Under the pieces are notes generated by a model, which ran no database searches, was not told the DNA's origin, and saw nothing but the letters and a program-made list of their open reading frames with translations. This document shows, piece by piece, positions 1 through 12,838 of a DNA stretch of 64,000 nt. How positions within the stretch are numbered: the stretch's first letter is position 1; every line of letters starts with the position of its first letter. Position numbers and translations under genes: made by a program. Source of the DNA: Ricinus communis (Eukaryota; Streptophyta; Magnoliopsida; Malpighiales; Euphorbiaceae); contig NC_063264.1 of assembly GCF_019578655.1 (NCBI RefSeq), forward strand, positions 5,270,001 to 5,334,000, in the 5' to 3' direction.

Positions 1-1862
1 AAGTATTTATCTTTTAAATTTAGGATATGATAAGTATTTATCTTTTAAATTTAGAGTCTAGCTATTAAGAGTTTGTTATTTAGTTTCTATCAAAGTCTTA
101 CATATAAGTATAAATATAAGGCTGATGTATCTCTTTTTAAAATCAGAATACAATAATGAAAACCTAATTCTTAGGTTATTTCTTTCAAGTTGTTATAATA
201 AGATAAAATTATTTAACATATAAATTGAGATTAAATTTATAATATATCACAAATTGATTTTCATATTAATAAAATATTTCAAATTCATATTAAAATTTAA
301 GCTAAATATTAGTTGTTTACCCATGCGTTATTTCTATTATAAAACCTAGTTCATAGGTACAATTTAATAAAATTTTTAATGTTTAATATTATTTATAATA
401 TTTTAAAGAATAATAGTAAACTAATTATTTTTAAATATTATTTTTAATTTTTTAAAATTATATTATTTCTTAGAATTAGAATTATTATCTAGTTAAAAAA
501 TTAATTTATTAGTTAATATAATATTAAAATATAATTAATATATTATTTCTTAGGATAGAATTAGTATCATTATCGGATTAGAAAAATATTTATTAGTTAA
601 TATAATATTAAAACATAATTAATATATGATATTTTTTAAGATTATAGTCAGTATTTAATTAGAATGTAATTTATTAATTAAATTAATAAAAATTACAAAA
701 TGACATATAAGATTGAATTCTATGTGTAAAAAATAAATACATATATTAAAATAAAAATTTTATCTATAAAAAATTAAACACACGTGTGAAAAAATTTAGG
801 TTTCATAAATTTATATATATAATGCATTATAGACGTAATGATCATTACTTTTCAACTAGGTTATTTTTCTCCATCACTTAGAAATAAAAAAAAATTAAAT
901 AGAAAAGCTCATTTTACATAATCATGAGCATACACAATGGAGCCATAGACAGTCAAGTGAAATCTAATACACGAAATAATTTGATCTATGGACAACATCG
1001 TATAGATTTTTAAAGCTCATTTTTCATATTTGTATACACAAACATACACATCATACGCGCATTCTATTACACATGAGTATTAACAAATTCTTTTTCATAC
1101 AATATAAATATATTTAAATTTATCAATTCTAATTTTATTTTACTTAATATTTGAGAGGAATAATTAATTATTGGGAAACCCTTAGGCTAATAAAAAATCA
1201 ATAACATTTACTATAAAATTTAAGTGATAGCAGTATTTGCTCTCTTTCAAAATTTGATTTTTATAATTATTACTCAAAAATTTGCTCGCACTTAATATTT
1301 AATTCCAATAATCAATACCCATAAACTAAAATTTAATTTCATAAATAGAAAAAAAAAGATATGCCTTAAAATCCTTTTAAATATCAACGAATTAGCATAC
1401 ATGTTTATCCATTAAGCTGATGCAAACAACACATGATTTGTATTCTTTTGTTCCAAAAGAAATTGACATTTTGATAAAATTAGATTTCCAATCAAAATAA
1501 AAGAGCCTATTAGGATCAGATTAATCTTGGCACTTATCCAAGATGAAAAGACAAGGAGATATTTTGATGCAACTCTTGATTTGATCAAGCTGGTTTTTTT
1601 TTTTTTTTTTTGTTTTTCTATATTGACTATCACAAATAACAGTGGATTTGTTAGCCAATCCACTGATTAGCAAGCATTATAATAAATGTAACAATTCGAA
1701 TAACACAATCACACGTACAATTTCTTATTATTTGGATGAGAGTTTGATCCAACATAAATTGACCGGTCGCTCTCATATTATTGTTGAAATCTTCTGCAAC
1801 TCCTGCACATGAAGTCGGCCTGCACTATTCTTGTAACTTTATTATATTTTTGATCAAGCTCG
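1..1862. other. AT-rich intergenic DNA
   Basis: No credible gene is seen on either strand. The stretch is dominated by A and T runs. Positions about 300-660 belong to a dispersed repeat that recurs at the right end of the window. The only sizeable open frame (1412-1663, minus) runs through an oligo-T tract and has no family signature, so it is not called. Confidence 0.6.
300..660. repeat. Dispersed AT-rich repeat, left-end copy
   Basis: The text from about 305 (start ATTAGTTGTTTACCCATG) aligns base for base over long stretches with 63405-63850 (start ATTAGTCGTTTACTCATG). Both copies have the same orientation. Inside it, a sub-block containing TTATTAGTTAATATAATATT recurs about 83 bp apart (near 508 and 591), so the repeat has internal tandem structure. 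No coding capacity or clear termini are seen, and the class is unknown. Confidence 0.6.
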
Positions 1863-2287
1863 TGCCGATATTTAGGGATTTGTATCTCTCACACATTGTT
1901 AAGTTATTAATTTTTTTGAGGAGTATTTCTCCCACATTGCTAAATTAACAATGTTGAGGTATCTTTCGAGCCTATATAATAGAGGCCTCACCTTGTTATT
2001 CTATCATCCCAAAATAAGAGAAAAATATTAGAGAGTTAAGCAATTATTTTTCTCCTATTATAAAGAGAGAATTTTAATGTTTTTTCCTTTATAAATAGAG
2101 AGTTTGTAACTTCTATTATTTTTTTATAGTAAAATTCTTCTATCATTGCCTGTGGTTTTTACTCTAATTTGTTTAGGGGTTTTCCACGTAAATCTGTGTG
2201 TTCTATTGTGTATTTTGTCTCACTTTATCTTTATTTTCTCAAATTATTAGCTGTGATTTTGCTCTATCAGGTTCATATTTTTCTTCA
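1863..2287 (+). repeat. 5' LTR of copia-1
   Basis: It ends at CA two bases before the primer binding site. Positions 1970-2287 match 6397-6715, the 3' LTR remnant. A TATA-like CCTATATAATAG lies at about 1971-1982. The left edge is placed at TG (1863) from a possible 5-bp target duplication, but the copy missing from the 3' side prevents direct confirmation. Confidence 0.7.
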
Positions 2288-2289
2288 AT

Positions 2290-2301
2290 TGGTATCAGAG
2301 C
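2290..2301 (+). other. Primer binding site of copia-1
   Basis: TGGTATCAGAGC is the usual plant retrotransposon site complementary to the 3' end of initiator tRNA-Met. It lies two bases after the 5' LTR and before the gag start at 2577. Confidence 0.9.
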
Positions 2302-2576
2302 TTGGTTGGTAAGAAATTCCTTAAAATTCTGTGATTGCAGCTTAGTTTGATCTTTCACATTAAAATGAGGTTTTTTTTTTAGGTTTCTTTGGTGCAACAG
2401 AGCTTGTGTGGAGTAGTAAGAATACTTACAATTTAGGGAAGGTTATGTCTAAGGAGATTGGTATTTAAGAGGTCCGCTTGTGACCCTCCAGTCTTTCCTG
2501 GAAACTTACCTAGTGAGTTGTGTTCATTACTGCGGTTCATTTTACAAGCTAAAAGGCACCGTTTGTGATAGAAGCA

Positions 2577-5500
2577 ATGACGGCAAAATTTGAGATTGAA
2601 AAGTTCAACGGGAGTAATTTCTCACTGTGGAAATTAAAGATAAAGGCTGTATTGAGAAAAGACAATTGTCTTGCGGCTATCAGTGAACGACCGACAACAC
2701 TCACAAATGATAATAAGTGGAACGAGATGGGTGGAAATGCTATTGCAAACCTTCATCTGGCATTTGCAGATGGGATCTTGTCCAATATAGAAGAAAAGAA
2801 AACGACAAAGGAGATTTGGGACCACCTCACTAGACTGTACGAGGCCAAGTCATTACATAACAAAATTTTCCTTAAGAGGAAACTTTATACATTAAGAATG
2901 TCAGAATCCACTTCAGTGACAGATCACCTTAATATCTTGAATACTCTATTTTCCCAACTCACATCTTTGGGCTATAAAATAGAGTCACAAGAACGTGCAG
3001 AACTTCTACTCCAAAGTCTACCTGATTCGTATGATCAACTCATCATCAGTTTGACAAATAATGTTGTTACCGAAATTCTAGTCTTTGATGATATAGCAGC
3101 CGCTATTCTTGAAGAAGAAAATCGGCGAAGGAACAAGGAAGACAAGCAGGCAGGTTCACAACAGGTGGAAGCCTTGATGGTGATGAGAGGGAGATCAACA
3201 GAACGTGGTCCAAATGGGAGTCACAATCATGGTAGATCAAAATCAAAAAGTAAGAAGAATTATAAATGCTACCATTGTGGTAAGAAAGGTCACCTGAAGA
3301 GGGATTGTTGGAGTCTGAAGAATTCCAATCCTCAAGGAAATGTGGCATGCACTTCGGATGATGGAAATGTATTGTGCTGTGAAGCAGCAATATCAACTGA
3401 GAGCAGGAAGAGATTTGCTGATGTATGGCTTCTTGACTCAGGAGCAACTTATCACATGACCTCTCGAAGAGAATGGTTCCATCATTATGAACCTATCTTA
3501 GGAGGAACTGTGTATAGTTGTGAAGATAATGTCTTAAAAATCATAGGCATTAGAACTATCAGGTTGAAGATCCATGACGGTACAGTCTGCGCTATTCAAG
3601 GAGTGCGACAAGTGGAAGGTCTGAAGAAGAATTTGTTATCTCTGGGACAGCTGGATGATCTTAATTGCATTATCAAAGTTCAGAAAGGAATCATGAAGAT
3701 TAGCCGAGGAGCGCTTGTAATTATGAAAGGAGAAAAAATTGCTGCTAATTTGTATATATTTTTGGGAGAGACTGTGTATAAAGCAGAAGCATCTGTTGCT
3801 TCAAGTAGTTCAAGCGAGAGATCTGCAATGGTGTGGCATCAGAAGCTTGGACATATGTCTGAACAAGGCATGAAGGTTCTTGCAGAGAAAAATATACTTC
3901 CTGGTCTCACAAATGTGTCATTACCCTTTTGTGAGCATTGCATAACAAGCAAGCAGCATCGACTACAGTTTAATACATCCAATTCTAGAAGCAAGGATGT
4001 TCTAGAATTAGTTCACTCTGATGTATGGCAAGCACGAGTTTCATCACTAGGAGGAGCTAAGTACTTTGTGTCCTTCATTGATGATTACTCCAGGAGATGT
4101 TAGGTGTATCCTATCAAGAGCAAGGGAGATGTATTTGCAGTTGTTAAAACTTACAAAGCGCGGGTTGAACTTGATTCAGGCAATAAGATCAAGTGTTTGA
4201 GGACAGATAATGGAGGAGAATACATAGGTAATGAATTTAATAGCTTTTGCAAGCAAGAAGGCATCAAGAGGCAGTTCACTACGACATACACTCCCCAACA
4301 AAATGGAGTGGCAGAGCAGATGAACAGAACTCTGTTAGAAAGAACTAGAGCATTGTTGGGAGCTGCAGGCCTAAATAAGGCATTCTGGGCTGAGGCAGTT
4401 AACACCGCTTGTTATGTGATTAACCGGTCTCCATTTACAGTAATTGATCAAAATACACTGATGGAGATGTGGACTGGGAAGCCAGTTGATTATTCAAACC
4501 TCCATATATTTGGAAGTCATGTATATGTGATGTATAATACCCAAGAAACTACAAAGCTAGATCCAAAATCCAGGAAGTGTTTGTTCTTGGGATATGCTGA
4601 TGGTGTGAAGGGGTATCGCCTGTGGGATCCCACTGCCCACAAGGTTATAATCAGCAGGGATGTAATCTTCTTAAAAGATAAATTGAAGGGAGAAGATGAT
4701 AGCACTTCAAAAAAAAAAATAATTAGAGACTACAACTATACAGGTGGAAAGAAAGTTTACAGAAGAAGATTCTTCTGAAGCAGCACCAGAGCACGAAGAG
4801 GAAGAACCAGTCGAGTTTGAAGAGCCAGCCGAGTTTGAAGAGTCAGAACTTGGAAAGAAAAAACAAATAAAATTTACACCAACCTGGCAGAAAGATTATG
4901 ATATAGGCAGCAATGTCACATACTGTCTTCTAACTGAGAAATAGGAGCCATCAACTCTCCAAGAAGCAATGAGCAGTTCAGATGCATCTCAATGGATGGC
5001 AGCAATGCAAGAAGAGATGGAAGCTCTACATAAGAACAAGACTTGGGAGCTTGTGCCACTACTACAAGGAAGAAAGGCCATTGGCAACAAATGGGTCTTT
5101 AAGATTAAAAGAAATAGTGATGATCAAGTGGAGCGGTTTCGTGCAATAATGGTGGTGAAAGGATATGCTCAGAAGGAGGGATTGACTTCAACGAAATATT
5201 TTCCCCTGTGGTTCGATTAACAACTGTTCGAGTAGTCTTGGCGATGTGTGCTACATTTGACTTACATCTAGAGCAGCTAGATGTGAAAACAACTTTTCTT
5301 CATGGAGATCTTAAGGAAGAAATTTATATGCTCCAGCCAGAAGGTTTTAAAGAAAAAGGAAAGCAGAATTTGGTTTATAGGTTGAACAAATCTTTATACG
5401 GTTAAAGCAGGCGCCGAGGTGTTGGTATAAGAGATTTGATTCCTTCATCATGAGCCTTGGATACAACAGACTTAATGCAGACCCTTGTGCATATTTCAAA

Positions 5501-6396
5501 AGGTTTGGTAAAAGTGATTTTATTATCTTACTGTTGTATGTAGATGACATGTTGGTAGCAGGCCCCAACAAAGATCATATTGAAGAACTAAAGGCACAGT
5601 TGGCTAGGGAATTTGAAATGAAGGACTTGGGACCAGCAAACAAGATTCTAGGGATGCAAATTCAAGGGCGAAACAATAGGAAGATTTGGCTTTCTCAGAA
5701 AAATTATTTGAAGAAGGTCTTGCGACGCTTCAATATACAAGATTGTAAGTCAATTTCTACCCCACTTCCTGTTAGTTTCAAATTATCCTTTAGTATGAGT
5801 CCTAGCAGTGAAGAAGGAAGGATGAAAATGTCTCGAGTACTGTATGCATCAGTAGTGGGGAGTTTAATGTTCGCGATATTTGTACACGACCAGACATTGC
5901 ACATGCAGTGGGAGTAGTAAGTCGGTACATGGCGAATCCTGGCAGAGAGCATTGGAATACTGTAAAGAGGATCCTAAGATATGTTAAGGGAACCTCAGAT
6001 GTTGCATTGTGTTATGGAGGATCAGACTTTATTATCAGAGGATATGTTGACTCAGATTATCCAGGTGATCTTGATAAAAACAAATCTACTACAGGGTATG
6101 TGTTCACACTTACTGGCGGAGTTGTGAGCTGGGTATCAAAACTGCAGTCAGTTGTGGCGACATCAACAACAGAAGCAGAATATATAGCAGCTACACAAGC
6201 TAGTAAGGAAGTAGTATGGTTGAAAATGATGATGGAGGAACTCGGGCACGAATAAGAGCATATTTCTCTGTTCTGTGACAGTCAGAGTGCCTTGCATCTC
6301 GCAAGGAATCTAGCTTTTCATTCAAAGTCAAAGCACATACGAGTCTAGTATCACTTCGTTTGTGAAAAAGTGGAAAAGGGCACTGTGGATATGCAA
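2577..6396 (+). pseudogene. Broken copia gag-pol polyprotein (copia-1)
   Basis: The first ATG in frame is 2577; the frame is open upstream to a GTG at 2565. In order, the sequence shows a copia-type Gag N-terminus, a CCHC zinc knuckle (CX2CX4HX4C, about 3268-3310), the protease DSG (3435), the pre-integrase region with GHMSEQ, the integrase zinc-binding CX2C, integrase core Asp and Glu motifs (HSDVW, TDNGGEY, QNGVAEQ), and the reverse transcriptase YVDDM (5537-5551). RNase H follows (DSDYPGD, TTEAEY). Breaks: an in-frame TAG at 4101-4103 inside integrase, a frameshift near the A-run at 4711-4719, a TAG at 4942-4944, frame changes near 5200, 5400 and 5880, a TAA at 6253-6255, and loss of the RNase H tail. 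It cannot encode an active element. Confidence 0.9.
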
Positions 6397-6715
6397 GCCT
6401 ATATAATAGAGGCCTCACCTTGTTATTCTATCATCCAAAAAATAAGAGAAAAATATTAGAGAGTTAAGTAATTATTTTTCTCCTATTATAAAGAGAGAAT
6501 TTTAATGTTTTCTCCTTTATAAATAGAGAGTTTGTAACTCCTATTATTTTCTTATAGTAAAATTCTTCTATCCTTGCCCGTAGTTTTTACTCTAATTTGT
6601 TTAGGAGTTTTTCACGTAAATCTGTGTGTTCTATTGTGTATTTTGTGTTACTTTATCTTTATTTTTTCAAATTATTAGCTGTGATTTTGCTCTATCATAT
6701 TCATATTTTTTTTCA
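6396..6715 (+). repeat. Truncated 3' LTR of copia-1
   Basis: It matches 5' LTR positions 1970-2287 and ends in TTCA at the same place as the 5' LTR. The first quarter of the LTR is absent and joined to RNase H coding sequence, which points to an internal deletion after insertion. Confidence 0.85.
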
Positions 6716-9700
6716 GCTCAAATATCAACTTGCCTTGCTCCCTTAGCTAGGGTTTAATCCTGTCGGCTGGCCCAGTTAAGAAAAATTATCATAAGGTTCA
6801 ACCTAAATATGGTTTACTTGAGTGAATCATTAATATTACCACATGAATTCAAATTGGCACTCTAATATTTATCTGACATAAAAGAAAGAAATCATAGAAA
6901 TTCAAATAAATTTCCCTTGGAGTCTTCGGATTTAAATTTTATACATTGAAATTTATATGGTAAAACTCTTTATATTTTAATTTTAGTATAACTAAAATTT
7001 TGTTTATCTGATTTTGAGAAAAATTTGAACTGCAAAGAGAATGTAACATCATAAATTTAATATTTATAAGAGTTTACATGGTTCATGGTAGTATGACATC
7101 ACATCCAATTATAATGGATTCTTTGATATGAATTGAATTTATATATGCTGAGAAACAAACATATTTTTATGGATTGCAAATGAAATCTGTCCTTAAACAT
7201 TGAGATATGCATAACATATTGATAATTAATTTTATTCAATTTGCTCCTCAAGCGAAAAACAAAGTAGTGGTGGGTCAATTGATCATCTGAGTCATTCGTC
7301 AACCACCATTGACAATGATATGCATAAACCAAGTGTCACCATTCCTGCCCCAGGGATTTGGTTGCCCATGTTTATAGTTATAGTGAATGAGGAGAAACAA
7401 ATTTAAAAAGCTATGTTGGCGATAAGGCAATTTGCATCAAACCAAAGCATGCTCTCAATCACTTGAGAGAGATAGACAATTAATGAAGAAATTTCCACTC
7501 TCTCCAAAACTCTCAAGTACCCTTCAGAGGTGGAGATAAATCATACCATAGCACAATATATCTGTATAAAGATAGTCTTTCTCTCTTTGATATAAAACAA
7601 GAAAGGAAAAATATGTGTAAATATAAGAGCAATAAGGGACCTACATGGAGACCTCAGTTCTCATCTAGACCCTTCCTATAACATTTTTCATTTTAATGAT
7701 GAGTTCTCTCTATGTTCTTTTTTCTCCCTTAACAAAAAACAATTATATTATTATTTAGCTTTTTGGTTTATCTATCATTAAAACATTGGAAGAATGATTT
7801 TAAAGGAAAGGAAAAGAAAAAAATAGCAATGAGAAGTATAAACTATGGTGAGCCTAAGAATTAATATTCAGCTGCAGGTGTCATTGGTACTAATTTTGGA
7901 GAATGCCCTGAAATGAAGAAGACTAGGTCCACCACTGCATAAGGGTATTTTTATCAACGGATAGGAAACAAAGATTTGTATAATCTTTACACTGTGACAT
8001 TACCGAGTGTTTCCCATGTGCTAGGCATAATCTTATCGCTGCCATTGCTCTCTCTTCCCTGTTGGACTCATTACTTAGCTTAATGCCATTGAAAGAGATA
8101 GCAACCCAAATAACAATGGGAAACTGCTCCTATTCATTAGCTTTTTATATATTTCTGAAAAAAAAAAAAAAGCAATTAGGCTGTAATTTCATACAGTTCA
8201 ATTTGGAAAAGATAAAAACAAATGTTCCCTGGTCTTTAGGCAAATATTCCCTTGAGGTACATTTTCAATTTTAAGCTATCGGTTTGCGTTGGACTATATA
8301 TACAGATGTAAAATCAATTAAGTGACAGTATCTAATGTGTTGCATGTTTTTTTCAAAAAAAAAAAAAAAGAAAAATTTGAAAGATATGTATTCTTATAGA
8401 AGACTAGCCCAAACAAAGCCCAATAAAGTAAAATATTTCAATCTAACATAACAAAAACTGTTATAGTACCTAAGATTGCATAGATAAAATGGTAAGAGTT
8501 TTTTCTAATTTAACCAAAATTTTGAATTTAAATATTTGATATACAACTGTTTTAAAACTCTTGAAGAAATGCTTTACTAACCTTTATACAAAAAGAAAAC
8601 TGCTACAGTTGATGTCAGAGCTGTTGTTGCTAGATCGCTGCCGCCGCCACCATCTTTTGCTGAAACAATTCTAGAAAGAACAGCTCCCGCTGGAGCGAGA
8701 AAGACACAAAGATCACTAATGAACAAAGAAAACTAGTCTAATTTAAGGGGGAAAAAAAGAAAGCTATCTATACAACCTAAATACGAGAGATGTAAAAATA
8801 AAGTAGTCTATTTTAAAAATGAGATCTCTGCAAAATAAAGTCAATATATCTTGCATTCCGTTCGTCATTGAAGAAAAAACTAATTCTGTGTCCGAGATGA
8901 ATGAAACAAAAGAACTAAATAAACACCAATTCATAGACTTGTCTGGCGGGAACAAGGATTCAACCCGAATAAACAACTAGGAAAACATGAAGGAAATTTG
9001 GCAGCTAGGGTTACGTTGGAGAGGGCGAAAGAGTTGAAGAGAATAGCTAAGGAATTTTTTCTTCCTTCTTTTATTTTATATTTGAACAATGAAAAATTAA
9101 TAGATATTATAATTATAATTCATGTAAATTACGCATACTTTCAATAGTTGAACAAATTAAACGTGGTATATTTTACCGTCATATGAAAAAAATATTAGAG
9201 AATTGATATAAGTATTAATTAGACATAATAACTATAGAGATCACTGCTGCAAAGAATGATAATTTAGCAGTTGAAAGTCCTTCACTAAACAACAAGAATA
9301 TGGATTCTAAGCCTAGAGGGGGCAGTTCTTATTGCGTTTATGCCCCTTATAAGAATATTTAGGTAAAATTTTGATTGTTTCTTTTAGTTATGGATCTATA
9401 AATATCCCGCAATAGAAAAGAGTTTGTATGATAACATGCTCAGCAAGAGTTACTATCACTGATAGCGTTCTATGTCTTTATTTTTATTTCTCTTTGGTTA
9501 ATAAAAAAAAAAAACTGTAGAGATCACTAACCTATATTACTGTGTCCCCTCTATATGCCCTAGCATTAGAGAATGCAAGAGATGGATTATCAACATCACT
9601 CACAGTATTACCCAACCTAAATCAAAAGCAATGGAGACCCTTGTTAGGTCCAGAAAAATAAATGTGAAAAGATAGCAATACCATAATTCAGATAGCCATT

Positions 9701-10780
9701 CAGATTGAATATAAGCAACTTTAAGGCAGCTTATCCTATGTCTCATGGAAGCACTATTGGTAGAGGAACTGTATCTAAAAACTCCAATTCTGCACAGTAC
9801 TTTCATATGTTTGATGACAAGAGTTGTCGGAGTTGTCGAGTCAAATAAACACAAAGTTGGTCTAAATTGATATTTATTAGAGCCATGATACAGTGATTAA
9901 GATTAATCATGGGAATTTTATTTGGAGGTTGCTGCTGCATTATGCGACACGTAGAGAGGCTTTATCGATTGGTCTCAAAGCACCCCAGCTGATGGATCGT
10001 CCTGAGAATTTTGACTGATGAACAATCCTTTGGTGGCATACACCTGATAAAGAGAGAGAATATAGAAACTCTATGTAAAATTTAATTTTCCTCAATTCTT
10101 TTTTCAGCTTTTCAGATTTTCTTAAATATGATTTTACTATTTTACAAATTTAACGTAATTTTTTAACTTTAACAATGTTATCTATAAATTCTCTTAAACT
10201 TTTATTCACCAGTTACAATTCGGAATTTTCTTTTTGATGTGGTACAATTTTTATAATTTATAGAATGACCATTATCTGATCATGAATGATTATCATTGAT
10301 TAAGGATCTTTTGCTTGTCTTACTATATACATCTGTCATGTGGGTATTTGGATAAGATCAGTGGCTTAGTAGCTCTTATCAACTGTAATTTGTTTCTATA
10401 CATTTAATAAATATACATACGTGATTATAGAAAGAAGGATATCATGTGCAACGTAGCCTAAATAAAGCTTTTTTTTTTTTTTTTGGGAAAATGGTAGAAC
10501 AGAAACTTAGGGAGATTACTTATCTGTAAAGAACTTTAGCGGGAAAAGAAGTAAATACTATTTTCACAAAAAAGATTACTATAAAAGAATAATTATTATA
10601 GCCCATAATTTATGATGTAATATTAAAATCATATTTCAATAAAATCGTTACGACGGTTATATTATATATATACACTAAGCAGAGAATAATTAAATATATT
10701 TTCCAAAAAAGGGTTAGAAATCTAGTTGTTCATTACCTTTTCTGCACATCAGACTTATTTCTATGATATGCAATGGCAAC
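6716..10780. other. Intergenic DNA between copia-1 and the SPH cluster
   Basis: AT-rich. Local less-AT-rich islands occur at about 8620-8710, 8870-8960 and 9920-10040. The first, read on the minus strand, gives a short Ala/Gly-rich open stretch without start or family signature. None is recognisable as a gene, so they are recorded as unexplained. Open frames at 7099-7332, 8764-8976 and 9600-9854 (minus) have no recognisable domain. Confidence 0.5.
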
Positions 10781-10787
10781 TATAAAA
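10781..10787 (+). promoter_or_regulatory. TATA box of the first SPH gene
   Basis: TATAAAA lies 82 bp upstream of the ATG at 10869. The spacing is close to that in the other SPH genes of the window (75-84 bp). Confidence 0.6.
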
Positions 10788-10868
10788 CTTAATAGTCCAA
10801 ACCCAAATAGGACCCAATAAAGAAAAGAGGAAGAACACTCCAAAGCAACATCAATAGTGAAGCTAAAC

Positions 10869-11294
10869 ATGAGTGGTTTCACAAGTAGCAAAAATGGTCT
10901 CGTGCTTCTAAGTCTACTAGTGTTGGCCATGGCATCTGCTGAAGGTTTTCCTGGCGAAGACGAAACAACTGTTAAAGTCACTAATGGTGTAGGATTGCCC
11001 CTTACAGTGCACTGTAAATCCAAAAATAACGACATAGGTATCCAACTATTGCATGACCATGAATCCTTTCAGTTTAGGTTTAAGCCTAATTTTTGGGGAA
11101 GTACACTCTTCTTTTGTAGCTTTTCATGGGAAGGGCGGTTCGAATGGTTTGATATTTACGACGAAAGCAGGGATTACAGTAAATGCGAGTTTTGTTACTA
11201 CACAATAAGACCTTTTGGTCCTTGCTTCACAGATACTACGAGTCATGAGTTCATTACCTGTTATGAGTGGAACAAAGTGAAAAAACTTATTTAA
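10869..11294 (+). CDS. S-protein homologue (plant self-incompatibility S1 family), secreted
   Basis: Intronless, 141 residues. I start at the ATG at 10869; the frame extends upstream to a GTG that plants would not use. Residues 1-25 form a hydrophobic signal peptide ending near ASA. The mature part has the S1-family pattern: VKVTNG, HCKSKN with Cys49, SFQFRFKPNFW, TLFFCSFSW, FDIY, RD, a Cys pair CEFC, GPC, and a closing CYEWN. The length suits the family (about 110-150). Family members are small secreted proteins; poppy PrsS controls pollen rejection, but most SPH genes have unknown roles, so no ligand or partner is inferred. This copy is diverged from the others (EGFPGED linker, longer basic C-terminus). 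Its 3' part was duplicated to 14.1 kb. Confidence 0.9.
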   Translation: MSGFTSSKNGLVLLSLLVLAMASAEGFPGEDETTVKVTNGVGLPLTVHCKSKNNDIGIQLLHDHESFQFRFKPNFWGSTLFFCSFSWEGRFEWFDIYDESRDYSKCEFCYYTIRPFGPCFTDTTSHEFITCYEWNKVKKLI

Positions 11295-12579
11295 TGTTTG
11301 TTTGATTTCTGTTCGTCTTATTTTTCTGGAAATAAATTAATGATCATTTGACAATTTAAAAATATATTCTGCTCGCTCCTTCTCCAATCAGGCATAGTCC
11401 GATATTTAAAAGAAAATATTTATAATATATAAACATCTCACATATGAAATAACAATTTAATAAAAAAATGGTGACACGTATATATAAGTGTTTTATATTT
11501 TATTATTGTATGACTGACACATACTTTATTATTTAAAATTAATGAATATGTGTCAATCATCTACCGATTTGGTGTATAAGTAGAGACATATACCTAGTTT
11601 AGACAAAAACTTTCCAGTTAAATAATTTTTTTTTAAGAGAATAGTGAATAGTGAATAAACATTTATTTTACATTATAAGCCTAACTCAAATGGTAAAAGT
11701 ATTTCTTTTTATGAATAATCTTTTTTTTAAATTAAGTAATTTCATTCATATTAAGTGAGTTTTTATGTCCTTTTATGAATATAAATATAATTAACTATTC
11801 TTGTTATATAATTCATGGCTTGTTAGACATCTTATAAATAAAAACAATGAATAAATAGTTCATGGCCTTTTGAGCCTTTCATAAAAAAGAAAAGTTAATT
11901 CTTTAGTCGTTAATAAATAGTTAATGAGTAGTTTTCCTAAATTATTTTGTTACTATAAATTTATATATATGTTAATTTTTTTTTTATTGAATTGTCATTT
12001 CATATCAAATATGAATATAAAAAATATGATTTATTTTATAATTTCTTAATTCAAAGACACATTCTATTATCGGTTAATTATCTGATAATCAATTTTTAAA
12101 TTCCACGTGTACAAATGAAACTCAAGAGCATGCCATAATAGACTTACCTATTACTCAAACTAACTCCTTATGGTCATGGGTTGTTAAAAGAGTTTCAAAG
12201 AGCAAAATTTAATTTCATAAAATTTATTCAAATTATATGATTTCTTATTTTTAGGCTATAAAAATTCAAAAATATTTTTAGGCTATAAAAATTCAAAAAT
12301 ACTTTTAGGCTATAAAAATTTCAACATTACTTTATATAGTTTGAATCACCGTATTTTCTCCCGTATCAGCAATATAGAGTTCATTCCCATAATTAACATT
12401 TTCCTTTTTCTTTTGTTTGAATTTGACTTATTGAATCTTTATTTATTTGGAAACAGTGAACTGTACTAATAAGAAGACAGCTAAAACGCATCAAATAAGC
12501 ATAACCTGCAGAAATACCAACTATAAATGAAAAAAAAAAAAAAAGAGGAGAAAAATGGGTACCAATTGAAGTGCATTAG
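11295..12579. other. Intergenic DNA downstream of the first SPH gene
   Basis: AT-rich, with no gene seen. It holds a MITE-like repeat (11469-11602) and a short triplicate of TTTTAGGCTATAAAAATT at about 12250-12320. From about 12060 the text is similar to 14590-16800 as part of a segmental duplication. Confidence 0.55.
11469..11602. repeat. MITE-like dispersed repeat, copy 1
   Basis: It shares GTGACACGTATATATAAG...TTTATATT...GTGTATAAGTAGAGACATA with 16188-16348 and 38225-38385. This copy lacks the left terminal segment present in the other two. It has no coding capacity. Confidence 0.55.
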
Positions 12580-12734
12580 ATGAAACCATGTCAGAACTTC
12601 AAGGAATAAGAAAGAAAAAAAAAAAAAAAGAAATCTATTAATAGTTAATACCCAAAAACAACAAATAAATGAAGGGAACAAATGAATGGACAAAGAATTT
12701 ACTATTTGCTAATTAAGGTTTTGCCATTTTTAGC

Positions 12735-12770
12735 CCAATGGACACCAGCGTCCGAATTTCATCTATAAAA
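12735..12770 (+). promoter_or_regulatory. CCAAT and TATA boxes of SPH gene X
   Basis: CCAAT at 12735-12739 and TATAAAA at 12764-12770, 75 bp before the ATG. Both are conserved at 17731 and 17760 in the duplicate. Confidence 0.6.
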
Positions 12771-12838
12771 ACTCAATACGGCAGAAACACAAGAACCCAT
12801 CTCACAAAAATCATCACAGTTAGAACAATATTGTAATC

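Larger units (their letters stand above)
1863..6715 (+). mobile_element. Decayed Ty1/copia LTR retrotransposon (copia-1)
   Basis: The element has a 5' LTR, a tRNA-Met-type primer binding site, gag-pol in the copia order (gag, protease, integrase, RT, RNase H), and a 3' LTR remnant. The 3' LTR lacks its first ~108 bp: the RNase H coding region at about 6396 is fused directly to LTR interior sequence (GCCTATATAATAGAGG), so the polypurine tract is also gone. The two LTRs differ at about 16-17 of about 317 comparable positions, roughly 5 percent. Flanks GCTCG (left) and GCTCA (right) could be a 4-of-5 target duplication. The left boundary is therefore approximate. The gag and pol motifs resemble TNT1-type elements. 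Confidence 0.88.

Noticed and set aside
8930..8975. tRNA-like T-arm text (GGGTTGAATCC on the minus strand)
   Set aside because: No matching acceptor, D or anticodon arms could be found in the neighbourhood.
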